Notes: generated by a model from the letters alone, not told the origin. 64,000 nt of DNA from Synergistaceae bacterium (GCA_016756725.1 JAESII010000007.1:62001-126000); one strand, 5' to 3'. Positions 27,822 through 38,628 are shown, counted from the stretch's first letter. A program made the numbers and translations.

Positions 27822-27868
27822 AGCCGCCTACGAGGAGTCCGACAAACCTCGTAGGCGGCTGCTTTTTG
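27822..27868 (+). terminator. Hairpin terminator at the internal att
   Basis: A perfect 14-bp stem AGCCGCCTACGAGG / CCTCGTAGGCGGCT is followed by GCTTTTTG. It resembles a tRNA terminator carried in with the element. The next 300 bases to 28182 hold no gene I can support. Confidence 0.75.
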
Positions 27869-28182
27869 TCCTTTTGCCCTGCCCGGAAATACGAGGAAAA
27901 CGGGGGTCTCTGCCATGACAACCGGACACGGTGACCACCAGATCAAATTGCGTGACCCGCTTAACGGGGCGATAGGAAAAACTCTTGACGCTACCCGCCG
28001 GGTTGCCAGCGGTCTGCTTTCTTTGTCCTTCTGGTGTCGGTGGGTTCCGCAAAAAGCAGGTTATCAGCAAAGCGCTCCGTTGGGCAGACGACAACCTGGC
28101 CGAACCCCATCTGCCCTCACAGGCCTTCGAACAGGGGATTTGAAGCGGCCAGGACGACAACGACACCCTTTCGATCCTCCTG

Positions 28183-31100
28183 TCAATTGGCCCCGGCGAC
28201 GATCTCCATCAGCTTTCCGTAGTCGGTCACCACGTCGTACCTCACCTGTTCGGCATCAATCTTGCTGTTGATCTTCGCGAAGAACTTGCGGGCACATTCG
28301 ATTTTCGTATGCTCGATGGTCCGAAGTTCCATGCTGGACATGGAGCCCTTGGTCTCGGCGACGAAATAGATGTGCCTGACCGAGCCTTCCTTGAAGGCAA
28401 TGGCCCAGTCCGGGTTGTAGTCGCCGACGGGAGTGGGAATCAGAAACCCCCGGGGAAGCTTGGCATAGACGACCACCTCGGTGCTGGTGTCGAGCTCTTT
28501 CACAAACTCCCGCTCAACCTTGGAGTCGGTAATCACGTAGTCATAGATGTGGTTCTTCAGCTTCTCGCTGGCTTTGCTGAAGTCCTGTTTGCTTTGGCTT
28601 GCGGTGAAAATATCGGTATCGTAATTCTCGGCAATGCTGTCGTAGCTCAGCCTTTCGATGATGATCGTGGCCTTCTGCTCATTGATGAGCCTCGAGCATT
28701 CGGTGATGAAATGCTCCGGGTTCTGTTGGAATTGCCTGAAAACCGCCGTCTGAACGCTGCTCAATATTTCGGCGACCGTCTTTCGTGTCAGTTGAGTTTT
28801 TTCGGCGATTTTCCCGAGCAGGTCATAGGTGACCCCGGAATGGATTGAGGCCTGGTGAGTCTGGACCGACGTCCTGGTCAGCGAAAACCCCGTGCCGACC
28901 CGGAGCTGGACGCCGGTGATCTGTTCGTTCTGAATGCCGCTTTGGATGGTGTACTGCAGCGGCGTCACCCGCAGCTCCTGGTCCAGAGCTCCGATGCTGT
29001 TTTGGATGAGTTCATCGGAATCGAACTCGACACGGTAGACCGCCTTCCGATTGATCCGGCTCCAGAGCGCTTTAAACTCTTTCTTCTCGAAGTTGTCGTT
29101 CAGCGGATTGGCCTTCGGCTTGCGGTCGTCCCCCACATCGGGCAGTTGGGACTCGCTGAAGACGCTGTCGATCAGGCCGAAAATCTGGTCCCCCTGAGGG
29201 GCGAGCTCGGGCGGAAGCGGTGCCAGGGTCCCGTTGGTTTTTGCCTCGTGGTATTTCTCAACAATCTGTCGGTTTCGATCCACATATCCGTTTTGAATGA
29301 GATAAAATTCAATGTCTTGCGCCTGGTCGGTAGTGATTTCCGCCGTCCCAGCTTCGGTGATGATGACCTTCCCCGTGAAGTAGGCCTCGTCCGCCTTGCG
29401 GGGGCGCGCCGAGAGGGAGTCGCTGATCTCACGCTGAAGGTTGCCGACGAAGTCCCTGTAGCTCTCGCTGGCAACGACGGTCAGGACATTCACGTCATGG
29501 ACTGTTGCCGGGTTGTCCATGCGGACCCCATGCTGGTTGACGCTGATCCGCAACCCCCGGCCCACTTCCTGGCGGCGCGAGATCGTGTTGTCGCTGTGCT
29601 TGAGCATGCACATGACGAAGACATTGGGGTTGTCCCAGCCTTCCCGCAGGGCCGAGTGGGAAAAAACGAACCGGACCGGTTCCGCGAAGGAGAGCAGCCG
29701 TTCCTTGTCCTTCAGGATCAGATCGTAGGCATCGACATCATCGGAAAGCCCGGCCTCTTCTCCACGGGTCTTGAAGCTCGGATCGGTGAGCTTTTTGGTC
29801 TTCTTGTCGATGGAGAAGTAACCGTTGTGGGTGTGACCGGCCGGAATGCCCTTCAGATATTCCTGATACAACCCGCCATCCAAGGGAAGACGGCTCAAAT
29901 ATTCGGCTTTGAGCCGCTCGTATTCTTCTTCAAAAATCCTGGCGTACTCCCCCTGTTCATCGGCCTGGCTATAATCCCGGTATTTGACCACCTCGTCGAT
30001 GAAGAAAAGGGACAGCACCTTGATGCCTTGGGCAAAAAGAACCTGCTCCTTCTCAAGGTGAGCCCTGATCGCCTCCCGGATCTGAATCCGCCGGATAGCC
30101 ATTTCCGTGATATCGCCGGTTGCATCACCCGCACTCAGAACATGGCCGTTGGTGAACTCCACCGTGTCCTTGTTGGCGTCGATCTGGGCGATGACAAAGC
30201 CGCGATATTGGTCCAGCTCGTTTGATTCAATGAACAGATCCTTGCCTCGCTCCAGTCGTTTGACGATCCGCTTGATGCCTCCACCCTGGCGCACTTCCAT
30301 TTCGATTCGGGCAACCGGTGCCTTCTTGGAAATCTCGATGGATTCCAGGTAGAGGTAGGCATTGGTCCCGGCCAAGCCTTTGACGGCGATGCCGCGCACC
30401 GCAATTTTTTTCACCAGCTTCTGGTTGTAGGCGTCCAGGGCGTCAAGGCGGTGGACCTTGTTGTGCGTGGTCCGGTGGGTGGCCGAGTAGCGCAGGATCA
30501 TCAGCGGCCTGAACTTGGCCAGAGCCGAGAGAGTCTTTTTGCCTTCCATCTTCTGCGGTTCATCCAGAATCAGGACGGGGCGGTTGCTGCTGATCACATC
30601 GATAGGCTTGCGCGACTGGAAGTCGTCCAGCTCGTCATAGATGCGGCGGTTATCCTTACCTGTGGCGTTGAAGGCCTGGATATTGATGACCATGACGTTG
30701 ATGCCCCCATCGGAGGAAAAGCTTTCCAGATGGTGCAGCTGCCTGGAGTTGTAGGCGAAGAAGCGGGCCTTCTTGCCGTAACTCTCGGTGAAATGCTCGG
30801 CGGTGATCTCCAGCGACTTGAGCACGCCTTCACGGATGGCGATGCTGGGCACCACCACGATGAACTTGGTCCAGCCGTAGCGCTTGTTCATCTCGAAGAC
30901 GGTCTTGATGTAGCAGTAGGTCTTGCCGGTGCCCGTCTCCATCTCCACGTCGAGGTTGACCCTGCATCCAGCGCTGGACACAAGCTCGTCCGACAAGGGC
31001 AGATTCTGCCGCCGCTGCACGGCGCGGATATTGGCAAGCAACTGGTCCTCGGACAGCCGGAGATCGGCGTTTCTGAAACCGGTCTGTTCGAGATCCATTC

Positions 31101-31254
31101 CCGGCAAAGCCGATCCCTGCACCGACAGCTTTCTGCTCACGCCAGGGTCGATCCGGTAGGCAAGACCTGCGGTATTCCCCTGCCCGGCAAAGCAGTCGAC
31201 CACGGATTCGACGGCGTTGGTCTGGTAGGGCTGGACTTTGAATTTCAGTTTCAT
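28183..31254 (-). CDS. res: Type III restriction enzyme Res subunit
   Basis: A 1023-residue DEAD-type helicase-nuclease. Q-P-Y-Q-x-x-A-V-E opens the protein, Walker A M-E-T-G-T-G-K-T ends at 112, Walker B is L-I-L-D-E-P-Q, and S-A-T-H and G-R-G-L-R-I are the later helicase motifs. The C-terminal PD-(D/E)xK endonuclease is visible as N-P-D-W-A-I-A-F and V-A-E-T-K-G. Res translocates from Mod-recognised sites and cleaves unmodified DNA. The start overlaps the DUF1016 gene stop by four bases. All motifs are intact, so the enzyme should be active with the Mod protein encoded two genes upstream. Confidence 0.92.
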   Translation of the reverse strand: MKLKFKVQPYQTNAVESVVDCFAGQGNTAGLAYRIDPGVSRKLSVQGSALPGMDLEQTGFRNADLRLSEDQLLANIRAVQRRQNLPLSDELVSSAGCRVNLDVEMETGTGKTYCYIKTVFEMNKRYGWTKFIVVVPSIAIREGVLKSLEITAEHFTESYGKKARFFAYNSRQLHHLESFSSDGGINVMVINIQAFNATGKDNRRIYDELDDFQSRKPIDVISSNRPVLILDEPQKMEGKKTLSALAKFRPLMILRYSATHRTTHNKVHRLDALDAYNQKLVKKIAVRGIAVKGLAGTNAYLYLESIEISKKAPVARIEMEVRQGGGIKRIVKRLERGKDLFIESNELDQYRGFVIAQIDANKDTVEFTNGHVLSAGDATGDITEMAIRRIQIREAIRAHLEKEQVLFAQGIKVLSLFFIDEVVKYRDYSQADEQGEYARIFEEEYERLKAEYLSRLPLDGGLYQEYLKGIPAGHTHNGYFSIDKKTKKLTDPSFKTRGEEAGLSDDVDAYDLILKDKERLLSFAEPVRFVFSHSALREGWDNPNVFVMCMLKHSDNTISRRQEVGRGLRISVNQHGVRMDNPATVHDVNVLTVVASESYRDFVGNLQREISDSLSARPRKADEAYFTGKVIITEAGTAEITTDQAQDIEFYLIQNGYVDRNRQIVEKYHEAKTNGTLAPLPPELAPQGDQIFGLIDSVFSESQLPDVGDDRKPKANPLNDNFEKKEFKALWSRINRKAVYRVEFDSDELIQNSIGALDQELRVTPLQYTIQSGIQNEQITGVQLRVGTGFSLTRTSVQTHQASIHSGVTYDLLGKIAEKTQLTRKTVAEILSSVQTAVFRQFQQNPEHFITECSRLINEQKATIIIERLSYDSIAENYDTDIFTASQSKQDFSKASEKLKNHIYDYVITDSKVEREFVKELDTSTEVVVYAKLPRGFLIPTPVGDYNPDWAIAFKEGSVRHIYFVAETKGSMSSMELRTIEHTKIECARKFFAKINSKIDAEQVRYDVVTDYGKLMEIVAGAN

Positions 31255-32369
31255 GATTCGCCCTTCTCCAGTTCCTGTTCAATCTGCTCGATGGTGGGGA
31301 GGCCGCTTTGCAACGACTCGGGCAGCGCGCGGGTCAGTTCATAGCCGGAAACGCCAATCGGTTTATCCACACCCCGCAGCGTATATTCGGCTATGACGCG
31401 ATTGGGCTTCTGGCACAGTATGAGGCCAATGGTGGGGTTGTCGGTTTCATGCCGCAGCCTATCGTCCACCACGCTGCAGTAAAAATTCATCTTTCCGGCA
31501 TACTCCGGCTTAAAGTCACCCCGTTTGAGATCGATCACCACATAACGGCGAAGCATGAGATGGTAAAACAGCAGATCGATGTAGAAGTCCTTATCGCCGA
31601 TGTCGATGTGGTACTGGCGTCCGACGAAGGCAAAGCCCCGTCCCAATTCCAAGAGGAATTTTTCTAGATGGGCAATGAGGCCGGTTTCCAGCTCGCGTTC
31701 ATGAAAACCTGATTCGAGAGTCAGGAAGTCGAACAGGTAGGGGTCTTTCAGGGATTGCTGCACCAGATCGGAATCGGGCGAAGGGAGATGTCGGGTGAAG
31801 TTGGTGGTGGCCCGTCCCTGTCGCCGATGAGCAGCAGCCTCGATCTGCATCACCAGAACATTGCGGCTCCAGCCATTGGCAAGGCTGGCCTTCATGTACC
31901 ACTGGCGTGTGGCCAGGTCCTTGACCTTGGCGATCAGCTCGGCGTGGTGGCCCCAGGGTACTGACTGGATCAGATCAGCCGGGAAAAGGGCCACGGCCGG
32001 TGGCACTTTTGAGCCGGAATCGATTTGTGCCACAGGCTGTGGCACAAACTCCAGGTGCGGATATTCACGGTAAAAGGCCAGCATTCGCTTGATGTTGCGC
32101 TCGGAAAAACCCTTTTCCTCGGGCAGCTCGTTGTGCAGATCGCGGGCAAGGCGGGGAATCACGCCAGCCCCCCAGCCTTCCTGTTGCTGACGGCGATCGA
32201 TCATGGCGCCAATTTCCCAATAGAGCCGGACAAGCTCGGCGTTGACCGCCAGCACCGCCCTTGTCTGAGCCTGTCCAATCCGCTGCTTGATATCCGTCAG
32301 CAGCCCGGCATAGTCCGCGGGAAGGTCCAGATTGTCCTCTTTGCCCCTTTGGCCTGTTTCGCGGCTCAT
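31251..32369 (-). CDS. DUF1016/YhcG-family PD-(D/E)xK nuclease
   Basis: A 372-residue protein with the N-terminal DUF1016 helical domain ([23 protein letters not shown]) and a C-terminal nuclease-like domain. The latter has [18 protein letters not shown] and [11 protein letters not shown]. The acidic residues and Lys of I-D-L-K fit a PD-(D/E)xK active site. Such proteins often accompany restriction systems and mobile elements. It sits between mod and res with four-base overlaps on both sides, so it is made with them. Its contribution to restriction is not known. Confidence 0.8.
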   Translation of the reverse strand: MSRETGQRGKEDNLDLPADYAGLLTDIKQRIGQAQTRAVLAVNAELVRLYWEIGAMIDRRQQQEGWGAGVIPRLARDLHNELPEEKGFSERNIKRMLAFYREYPHLEFVPQPVAQIDSGSKVPPAVALFPADLIQSVPWGHHAELIAKVKDLATRQWYMKASLANGWSRNVLVMQIEAAAHRRQGRATTNFTRHLPSPDSDLVQQSLKDPYLFDFLTLESGFHERELETGLIAHLEKFLLELGRGFAFVGRQYHIDIGDKDFYIDLLFYHLMLRRYVVIDLKRGDFKPEYAGKMNFYCSVVDDRLRHETDNPTIGLILCQKPNRVIAEYTLRGVDKPIGVSGYELTRALPESLQSGLPTIEQIEQELEKGES

Positions 32370-34465
32370 AGCGAGCGCACCTCCGTACGAGGCGACATCT
32401 GCTTGAAGACCTGCTCCACGTTGATCTTGACGGCGTCGGAGACGAATCCGGTGTCGCGGAACACGACCCGCAGCGGCTTGAACCGGGCCAGCTCCTTGAC
32501 CAGGTCCTCATTCACACCGCCATCAAAGCAGGCGACAAGAGCGTCTTCGTCGACAAAGAAGACGGTCTTGCCCTGGATGGTCTCTTGCCGGATGGGCAGG
32601 GCAAGATCGACACCCCAGTCCAGCAGCACCTGAAAGAGAAGGTCTTCGGGCGTGCGGTCCGGCCTGATGTTGTCGGTGAAGATCTTCAGCTGGCCTTGCT
32701 CGATGGCGTCGGGCCTGTAGTAGACGTCGGCCATGTTGGATGAATCGATCTTGAGGACGCGGAAGCCGATATCTTTTTTCCAGTCTGCATGCCCACCATC
32801 TTCTAATACTTTCACACCGGCCAGCCGAACTCGTTCTTTAGAAACCTCCGAGAGGGCAAGTGGCCGACCTGCTTTGTTAAGCATTTTTATGGCTGTCTGA
32901 ACAGTCTTCTTCGCGGTTCCAGTGGTAGAAGCCAAAGCATCTTCGAGAGATTCTGGCAATTGCACCATAATAAATCGGTGATTTGTTCCGTATGTCGCAT
33001 TTGCTTTAAAGACTGCCTCGGCGGTGCTAGCTGATCCGGCAAAGAAATCCATTATGATGGCATTGCGGTCACGCGGCGTTACATACTCGATCAAGCGAGC
33101 AAGCTCTTCATGGTCCTTTGGGTTGCTGAATACTTTAGCGCCCATCAGATTACGGAGATACTTCACCGCAACCTGAGATTGTTTATAAAAGTATGAGCCA
33201 CGGACCTGGGTAGCAAATTCGGCATCGTCGCTTCCTTCATCTGCTTCGCCATTGTTTTCATCCGCGTCTTCTTGGGTCTCTTCAGGAATCGGTCGAATGT
33301 GAGCCTTGCGAAAGGGAGGCTCCGAATGGTCTTCACGGAACTCGACTAAGCCAAGTTTAATTTGGCGCTGCATTTCCTCAGGGGACGTGTAAATCCATCC
33401 GCGTTCAGGAACTTTACAAGGTTGTTTTGTTACAGGGTGGATGACGTCGTACCTTGGCCCGTCTCCACCTGGCCAGGAAATGTCACGGTCACGCCATGGA
33501 CCATATTGATCAACTCGCTTGTATCTCGCCCATTTCTTTGCGGGGTGGCTCTTTGGCAGGTCGGAGTACCATTGGCTCAAATCCGTTTCAATAGCACGGT
33601 AGTTTTCACCATGAATTCCCTTGAGTCGCAGGAATTCCTCCCAAATCTCCCTGGCTCCCGGCTTTTCTTCACGCCAAACCTCACCTCGTTCCCTGAGAAA
33701 GGTGATGTTCCGCGCATAGACAAGCATGTACTCATGCCCGACTGAAAAGAACTTTGCGTCATTCTTCCGACCTTTTTCCCAGACGAGCTGCGCCACAAAG
33801 TTCTGTTCCCCAAAAACTTGGTCACAGACCTTTCTTAACGACGCCTGCTCAGCGTCATCAATACTGATAAAGATGAGGCCCTCGTCGCTCAGGAGGCGCT
33901 TAGCAACAGATAGTCGTGGATAAATCATGGAGAGCCAGTCCGAATGGAAGCGTCCCCGGCTTTCCGGATTGCTGACAAGCCTTCCTCCCTCTTCAGTTCG
34001 TTCGCCGGTGGCTATTTCAAATTCGTTTTGGGACGTGGTGAAGTTGTCCTTGTAAATGAAATCCTTGCCCGTGTTGTAGGGCGGGTCGATGTAGATCATC
34101 TTGACCTTGCCGAGGTAGGTCTCCTGGAGCAGCTTCAAGGCCTCCAGATTGTCGCCCTCGATAAACAGGTTCTCCGTGGTGTCGAAATCGACGCTCTCTT
34201 CCCGGCAGGGGCGCAGGGTCCTGGCGATGGGCGCGTTGGCGGCAAGCAGGGCCTCGCGCTTGCCTGGCCAGTTGAGGTGGTAGCGCTCCTGTGGCCCTTC
34301 CACGATGGATTCGGAAAGCTCCTGGCGGAGCTGATCGAAATCAACGGCCAGTTTCAATCGGCCCTCTTCGCCCCGGGCCTCGGTCACGCAGCCGGGAAAG
34401 ATCTCGGCGATGCGGGCGATGTTTTCCTGGGTCAGGTTCGGGGAGTGCATTTTCATCTTCTCCAT
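32366..34465 (-). CDS. mod: Type III DNA methyltransferase Mod subunit
   Basis: A roughly 699-residue beta-class N6-adenine methyltransferase that also supplies recognition for Res. Catalytic D-P-P-Y-N-T-G is at 127-133, close to the N-terminus, with the SAM motif D-F-F-A-G-S-A-S-T near the C-terminal half, the order typical of Mod. I start at ATG 34465; the longer frame to 34618 only overlaps the upstream small gene out of frame. The central region, about 32800-33990, is visibly more AT-rich than both ends and corresponds to the target-recognition portion, suggesting specificity exchange. Confidence 0.92.
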   Translation of the reverse strand: MEKMKMHSPNLTQENIARIAEIFPGCVTEARGEEGRLKLAVDFDQLRQELSESIVEGPQERYHLNWPGKREALLAANAPIARTLRPCREESVDFDTTENLFIEGDNLEALKLLQETYLGKVKMIYIDPPYNTGKDFIYKDNFTTSQNEFEIATGERTEEGGRLVSNPESRGRFHSDWLSMIYPRLSVAKRLLSDEGLIFISIDDAEQASLRKVCDQVFGEQNFVAQLVWEKGRKNDAKFFSVGHEYMLVYARNITFLRERGEVWREEKPGAREIWEEFLRLKGIHGENYRAIETDLSQWYSDLPKSHPAKKWARYKRVDQYGPWRDRDISWPGGDGPRYDVIHPVTKQPCKVPERGWIYTSPEEMQRQIKLGLVEFREDHSEPPFRKAHIRPIPEETQEDADENNGEADEGSDDAEFATQVRGSYFYKQSQVAVKYLRNLMGAKVFSNPKDHEELARLIEYVTPRDRNAIIMDFFAGSASTAEAVFKANATYGTNHRFIMVQLPESLEDALASTTGTAKKTVQTAIKMLNKAGRPLALSEVSKERVRLAGVKVLEDGGHADWKKDIGFRVLKIDSSNMADVYYRPDAIEQGQLKIFTDNIRPDRTPEDLLFQVLLDWGVDLALPIRQETIQGKTVFFVDEDALVACFDGGVNEDLVKELARFKPLRVVFRDTGFVSDAVKINVEQVFKQMSPRTEVRSL

Positions 34466-34466
34466 G

Positions 34467-34706
34467 TCAGCGTTCTTCCTTCGGTTCGGGCAGTTTGCCG
34501 GATTGTTTTTCGATCTTCTTTTCCTCGCCCCTGACCCGGCGCTCCAGCTTCCTGATGTCCTCTTCGGGCGGAAGCTTTTCAGGCCTGATGCCGCGTTGGC
34601 CGAGCATGTCGCGCACACTCACGTTGTTCTGCACATTTTCGCCGGAGATGGATTGGCTAAGGGCATCAAAGCCGTTCTTCATCTGTTGAATCGCATCGGG
34701 TTTCAT
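34467..34706 (-). CDS. Small protein resembling the DinD C-terminal tail
   Basis: A 79-residue highly charged protein. The segment N-V-S-V-R-D-M-L-G-Q-R-G-I-R-P-E-K-L-P-P and the following E-D-I-R-K-L-E-R-R recall the C-terminus of DNA-damage-inducible protein D. The N-terminal Bro-like domain of DinD is absent, so it is either a domain reused as a separate small protein or a trimmed gene. It begins at the DUF4391 stop (four-base overlap) and ends one base before mod. Its conserved placement in the operon argues for a function, possibly in binding Mod or DNA, but that is inference. Confidence 0.55.
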   Translation of the reverse strand: MKPDAIQQMKNGFDALSQSISGENVQNNVSVRDMLGQRGIRPEKLPPEEDIRKLERRVRGEEKKIEKQSGKLPEPKEER

Positions 34707-35365
34707 CGGGTCAGTTCCTCCAGTTCCTTTTTCAGGTTGCGCAGCTCGGCGTTGATCGCGACCTTGCGGTTGAACTGCTTCTCTTTCCGGAGCCGGATCT
34801 CGCAGCGCTCCAGCTCACCCTGTCTGAGACGGATGAGCTCCATCCGTTCCACCTGGGCCTGCAGATTTTCTCCCGGCCGTCCCGGGTAGGGCATGAGGTC
34901 CGCCAGCATGTGACCATAGAGCGCCTCAAGGTCAACGACCAGGGGCAGGGGCTTGCGCGGTCTAGCGGCGCTCACCCAGTCTCCTGCGAGATAGCCGCTG
35001 ACGACCCATTTGGAAGGATCGGCTTCGCTCGGACGCTTGAAGGCGGCGACAGGCTTCACTCTGCCGTCATGCTCAAGTTCAAAGAGGATCGGAAAGGCAA
35101 TGGCCTGGTCGATGCAGCGGAGCACCTCCGTCTTGAGTTCTCCGTCCTTAAGGGCAATGCCGAAGATCTCTATCTCCGGGACGGAGGCCGTGCCTCTGAT
35201 GTTGATGGTTTCCGGGGCGAGCTTGTACTGCCAGACGATCCGTTCCACCTGGCGGACAAAGAGTTCCCGTGTCGCTGCCCGGGGCCGACCGTGTTCGTAG
35301 ATTTTGCCTTTTGGCAGCATGCGGCCGAAGGCGGCCTTTCGGGGGTATTCAAAAAGAGGGGTCAT
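34703..35365 (-). CDS. DUF4391 protein
   Basis: A 220-residue protein that opens F-E-Y-P-R-K-A-A-F-G-R, followed by L-P-K-G-K-I-Y-E-H and V-E-R-I-V-W-Q-Y-K-L-A-P-E-T-I-N, the pattern of DUF4391. The C-terminal 60 residues are a charged coiled coil. DUF4391 proteins are typically encoded beside large helicases and type III-like methyltransferases, as here. The early part may be a nuclease-like fold, but I cannot show a catalytic set. It overlaps the helicase gene by four bases. Confidence 0.7.
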   Translation of the reverse strand: MTPLFEYPRKAAFGRMLPKGKIYEHGRPRAATRELFVRQVERIVWQYKLAPETINIRGTASVPEIEIFGIALKDGELKTEVLRCIDQAIAFPILFELEHDGRVKPVAAFKRPSEADPSKWVVSGYLAGDWVSAARPRKPLPLVVDLEALYGHMLADLMPYPGRPGENLQAQVERMELIRLRQGELERCEIRLRKEKQFNRKVAINAELRNLKKELEELTR

Positions 35366-38300
35366 CTTCCGTCCTGCACCACGAGGAAGGCGACGAGCTC
35401 GAAGTCGTCGAGACCTTTTATCGTGTCCGTCAGCGCCGTCGTTCTGCCGCCCGTAAAGAGGCTGTCGATATCCCTTTCCTCTTTAACGTCGATCATGGAG
35501 CGGATAGCCGCGCCGAGCAGATCGGAATAGACGCTCATGTCGCGGCCTTCATCGGTCTGAAGATTGAAGAGACGGCAGACCTGGGCGATGGGTTCATTCT
35601 GCCCCTTGCAGCTCGCGCGCACCAGGTCGAGCAGCTTTTTGGCCTCCCCGTGGTTGACGACGACCTCACCATCGCGGGCGACATAGACCAGGTAGTAGGG
35701 GTGAAGGCGGCTGTGCCGGTTGACATCGACACTGTCGTTGCCGTTGCGCAGCGCGAAAATGACACCCGGCCTGAGGCCAAGCTCCGGCCGGGCCGGGACG
35801 ACGGCGTGCATTCCCTTGGGAGCAAGGGCAAGGTCACCCTGTGCCTTGACGTAGTTGAGGAGATCCATGCGGAAGTCATTCAGTCCCAGGTCCGTGATGG
35901 AAACGCCGGTCTTCAGGTCCTCCATCTCGATGACTTCATCCTGAAGGCGGCGGAGCTGCTCCCTGCGATAGCTGACGTCGCTGCTCCGGGCGGTGAGGAC
36001 GTTGTCGTCACCCGTTGCCGTGACGTCGGCGATCATCATGCGGTTTTCGACGCGTTCCTTGAGGTTGATGTATTCGTCGAGGCTCATGTCGGGCCAGAAA
36101 TTGACGAGTTGGATCACCTTGTTCCGGGAACCTATGCGGTCGATCCGCCCGAACCGCTGAATGATCCGCACCGGGTTCCAGTGGATGTCGTAATTGATGA
36201 GGTAATCGCAATCCTGAAGGTTCTGGCCCTCGGAAATGCAGTCGGTCCCGATGAGCAGATCGATTTCGCCCGGCTCATCGGGCAGGACCAGGGCTTTTTC
36301 TTTGGCGAGGGGAGAAAACAGCGTCAGCAGAGACTGGAAGTCGTACCCTTTTTTCAGCGTGGACTTGGGCGTGTCTCCGCCGGTCACCTTGCCCGTGTGC
36401 AGCCCCTCAGACTTGAGAAGCTCGGCCAGATTGTCATAGAGATACGTGGCGGTATCGGCGAAGGCGGTGAAGAGAAGGATTTTTTTGTTGTCGCCGTTGA
36501 TGGGGTTTTTGATTTTTTCGAGGATGAGCTTCTGGAGGTGCTGCAGCTTGGCATCGTCTTCGGGTTCGATTCTGTTCATCGAGGACAGCAGGGCATCGAT
36601 GATCGCAAGATCTGCGGAGAGATCCTTTTCCCAGGACGGCAGGTCCATGTCGGCAAGGCTGATCTTCACCTTGCCTCCGATCGCATTGAAGTCGAGGCTC
36701 GGGATGTCGTCGTCTTCGGCTTCGAGGACTTCCAGCCCCTCGGTCCAGTCCGTGACGGTGCCTTGGCCCGATTGCCTGAATGCCCGGATTCGAGCCAGCA
36801 TCTGGACATGATTTTCCTGCAGGCTGCCGAGGGTCAGCCTGAATGCCTCGACGGAGCTTTCAAGGCGCTTCAGGAGATTGGTGGTCATCAGGGCCTGCAG
36901 ACTCCGTTCCCGGTCGGCCTGCCGCAGTTTCCCCTTGCCGCCTTCGACGTGGGTATCGTAAAGTTCCTCGTACTTGCGAAGACGACTGGGAAGGACGTAG
37001 CTTACAGGGGCATAAACAACGAGCTTGAGCAGAGACAGCTCAGCGAAGATGCCGTTGAAGTCCGGCACGTCAGTCCGTCCGGTAAGGGGACAGCGGAACG
37101 ACAGAGGCTTGAGGCGCTCCGGAAAGGGCCCGATATCCCGGGTGTCGTAAAAGGTTTGAATGTGCCTTCGGGATCGGGCGATCGTCACGCTGTCAAGGAG
37201 CTTGAAAAAGTCGAAGTCCAGCGTGTCCAGGATGGCCTTCGCCGTCCGCTTGTCGGGCGGGAGTTTGGCCCACTGATTGAAGGCGCCCTGAGCCCGGCGG
37301 AAGATCTCTTCCACACTGCGCTGGCCGGACAGTTTTTTGCTGAGCTTCTCGGAATCTCCTTCATAGGCCAGAGCGAGCTGATTGCGCAGATCGCTGAACC
37401 GATTGTTGACCGGCGTGGCCGAGAGCATCAGCACCTTGGTTTTTACCCCGTCCCGGATCACCTGATTCATCAGCTTCTGGTAGCGTGTCTCCCTGTCCTT
37501 GTAGGCGTCGTTGTTCCGGAAGTTATGGGATTCGTCGATGACGACCAGGTCGTAGTTGCCCCAGTTGACCCGGTTGAGCGGTATGCCGAAGGATTCGCCC
37601 GATGTTCTTGAGAGGTCTGTGTGGCAAAGAACGTCGTAATTGAAGCGGTCCTTGGCAAAGATGTTCGTCTTCAGGTTGCTGTTGTAATTCAGCCAGTTTT
37701 CAGCGATCTTCTTCGGGCAGAGGACCAGCGCCGAACGGTTTCTCAGCTCGTAATATTTGATGACGGCCAGAGCCGTGAAGGTTTTACCCAAGCCGACGCT
37801 GTCGGCAAGGATGCAGCCGTCATAGGTTTCGAGCTTGTTGATGATTCCGATGGCGGCATCTTTCTGGTAGTTGAAGAGTTTGTTCCAGACCAGAGTGTGC
37901 TGGTATCCCGTCCGGTCATTGGGCAGCACATCCTCGTCGATCTCGCCGAGGAACTCGCTGAAGATGTTGTAGAGCATTAGGAAGTAGATGCGTTCGGGAG
38001 AGTTCTCCTGGTAGACCGATGCGATGTGGTCGCAAATGGCTTCCGTGACGTCCTCCAGCTTCTCCGGGTCTTTCCAGATCTGTTCAAAGAGCCCGAGATA
38101 GGTGGCGGTGACTGAGGGTTCGTCAAATCTGTTGACGATATTGGAAAGGGCATCGCCGCGCTGATAGCCAAGATCGACTGTCGTGAACCCCTGAAGGGGC
38201 ATATAGGCCGTTTCGTCCCCCTCATGCCGGATACAGGCAAACTGCTGCATCGGCGCCTTTGTCTTGTTGGAACGGAAGGTTGCCTTACGTCGCATCCATT

Positions 38301-38628
38301 CGGCACACTCACGTGCTATGGCTCGCTGCGTGAGCCTGTTCCTGAGGCGGATCTCAAATTCCGAACCATAAAGGCTTCGTTCCCGATCCGCCTTGGGAAT
38401 GAAAAATTCTCTGCCTTCCTTTCGGAGCTTGTCCGTGACTTCGTTTGCGACAAAGGTAGGCGCCGTGAAAATGAACTCCAGCGACTCCACCTTGGCAAGT
38501 TCCGACTTGAGAGCTTCGTAGGCATAGATCGAAAAGCAGGAGGCCGCTATCTTCAGCCTGCTTTTCGGGCGAAGAGTCGTCTTCAGGTCGTCGCCGAGCA
38601 AGGAATTGATGTTGTCGATGATCTTCAT
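35362..38628 (-). CDS. Large SNF2-like helicase with N-terminal PLD-like region
   Basis: A 1088-residue superfamily 2 protein. Walker A D-S-V-G-L-G-K-T is at 276-283, followed by V-I-D-E-S-H-N-F (Walker B variant), L-S-A-T-P-V-N-N and the C-terminal Q-R-F-G-R-I-D-R-I-G-S. The first 250 residues resemble the phospholipase-D-like region found in defence helicases, but I do not see a clear HxK pair. It is the first gene of the element B operon and is translationally coupled to DUF4391. It could remodel DNA for the type III system or be an independent defence helicase. Confidence 0.82.
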   Translation of the reverse strand: MKIIDNINSLLGDDLKTTLRPKSRLKIAASCFSIYAYEALKSELAKVESLEFIFTAPTFVANEVTDKLRKEGREFFIPKADRERSLYGSEFEIRLRNRLTQRAIARECAEWMRRKATFRSNKTKAPMQQFACIRHEGDETAYMPLQGFTTVDLGYQRGDALSNIVNRFDEPSVTATYLGLFEQIWKDPEKLEDVTEAICDHIASVYQENSPERIYFLMLYNIFSEFLGEIDEDVLPNDRTGYQHTLVWNKLFNYQKDAAIGIINKLETYDGCILADSVGLGKTFTALAVIKYYELRNRSALVLCPKKIAENWLNYNSNLKTNIFAKDRFNYDVLCHTDLSRTSGESFGIPLNRVNWGNYDLVVIDESHNFRNNDAYKDRETRYQKLMNQVIRDGVKTKVLMLSATPVNNRFSDLRNQLALAYEGDSEKLSKKLSGQRSVEEIFRRAQGAFNQWAKLPPDKRTAKAILDTLDFDFFKLLDSVTIARSRRHIQTFYDTRDIGPFPERLKPLSFRCPLTGRTDVPDFNGIFAELSLLKLVVYAPVSYVLPSRLRKYEELYDTHVEGGKGKLRQADRERSLQALMTTNLLKRLESSVEAFRLTLGSLQENHVQMLARIRAFRQSGQGTVTDWTEGLEVLEAEDDDIPSLDFNAIGGKVKISLADMDLPSWEKDLSADLAIIDALLSSMNRIEPEDDAKLQHLQKLILEKIKNPINGDNKKILLFTAFADTATYLYDNLAELLKSEGLHTGKVTGGDTPKSTLKKGYDFQSLLTLFSPLAKEKALVLPDEPGEIDLLIGTDCISEGQNLQDCDYLINYDIHWNPVRIIQRFGRIDRIGSRNKVIQLVNFWPDMSLDEYINLKERVENRMMIADVTATGDDNVLTARSSDVSYRREQLRRLQDEVIEMEDLKTGVSITDLGLNDFRMDLLNYVKAQGDLALAPKGMHAVVPARPELGLRPGVIFALRNGNDSVDVNRHSRLHPYYLVYVARDGEVVVNHGEAKKLLDLVRASCKGQNEPIAQVCRLFNLQTDEGRDMSVYSDLLGAAIRSMIDVKEERDIDSLFTGGRTTALTDTIKGLDDFELVAFLVVQDGR

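Noticed and set aside
34467-34618. Longer N-terminus for Mod (start at 34618)
   Set aside because: The extra 51 codons overlap the 79-aa gene out of frame and read as low-complexity Arg/Ser; ATG 34465 gives a normal Mod N-terminus.
35269-37611. 780-codon plus-strand frame antisense to the large helicase
   Set aside because: Low-complexity Val/Asp/Gly-rich translation and no motif; the helicase motifs on the minus strand are complete.
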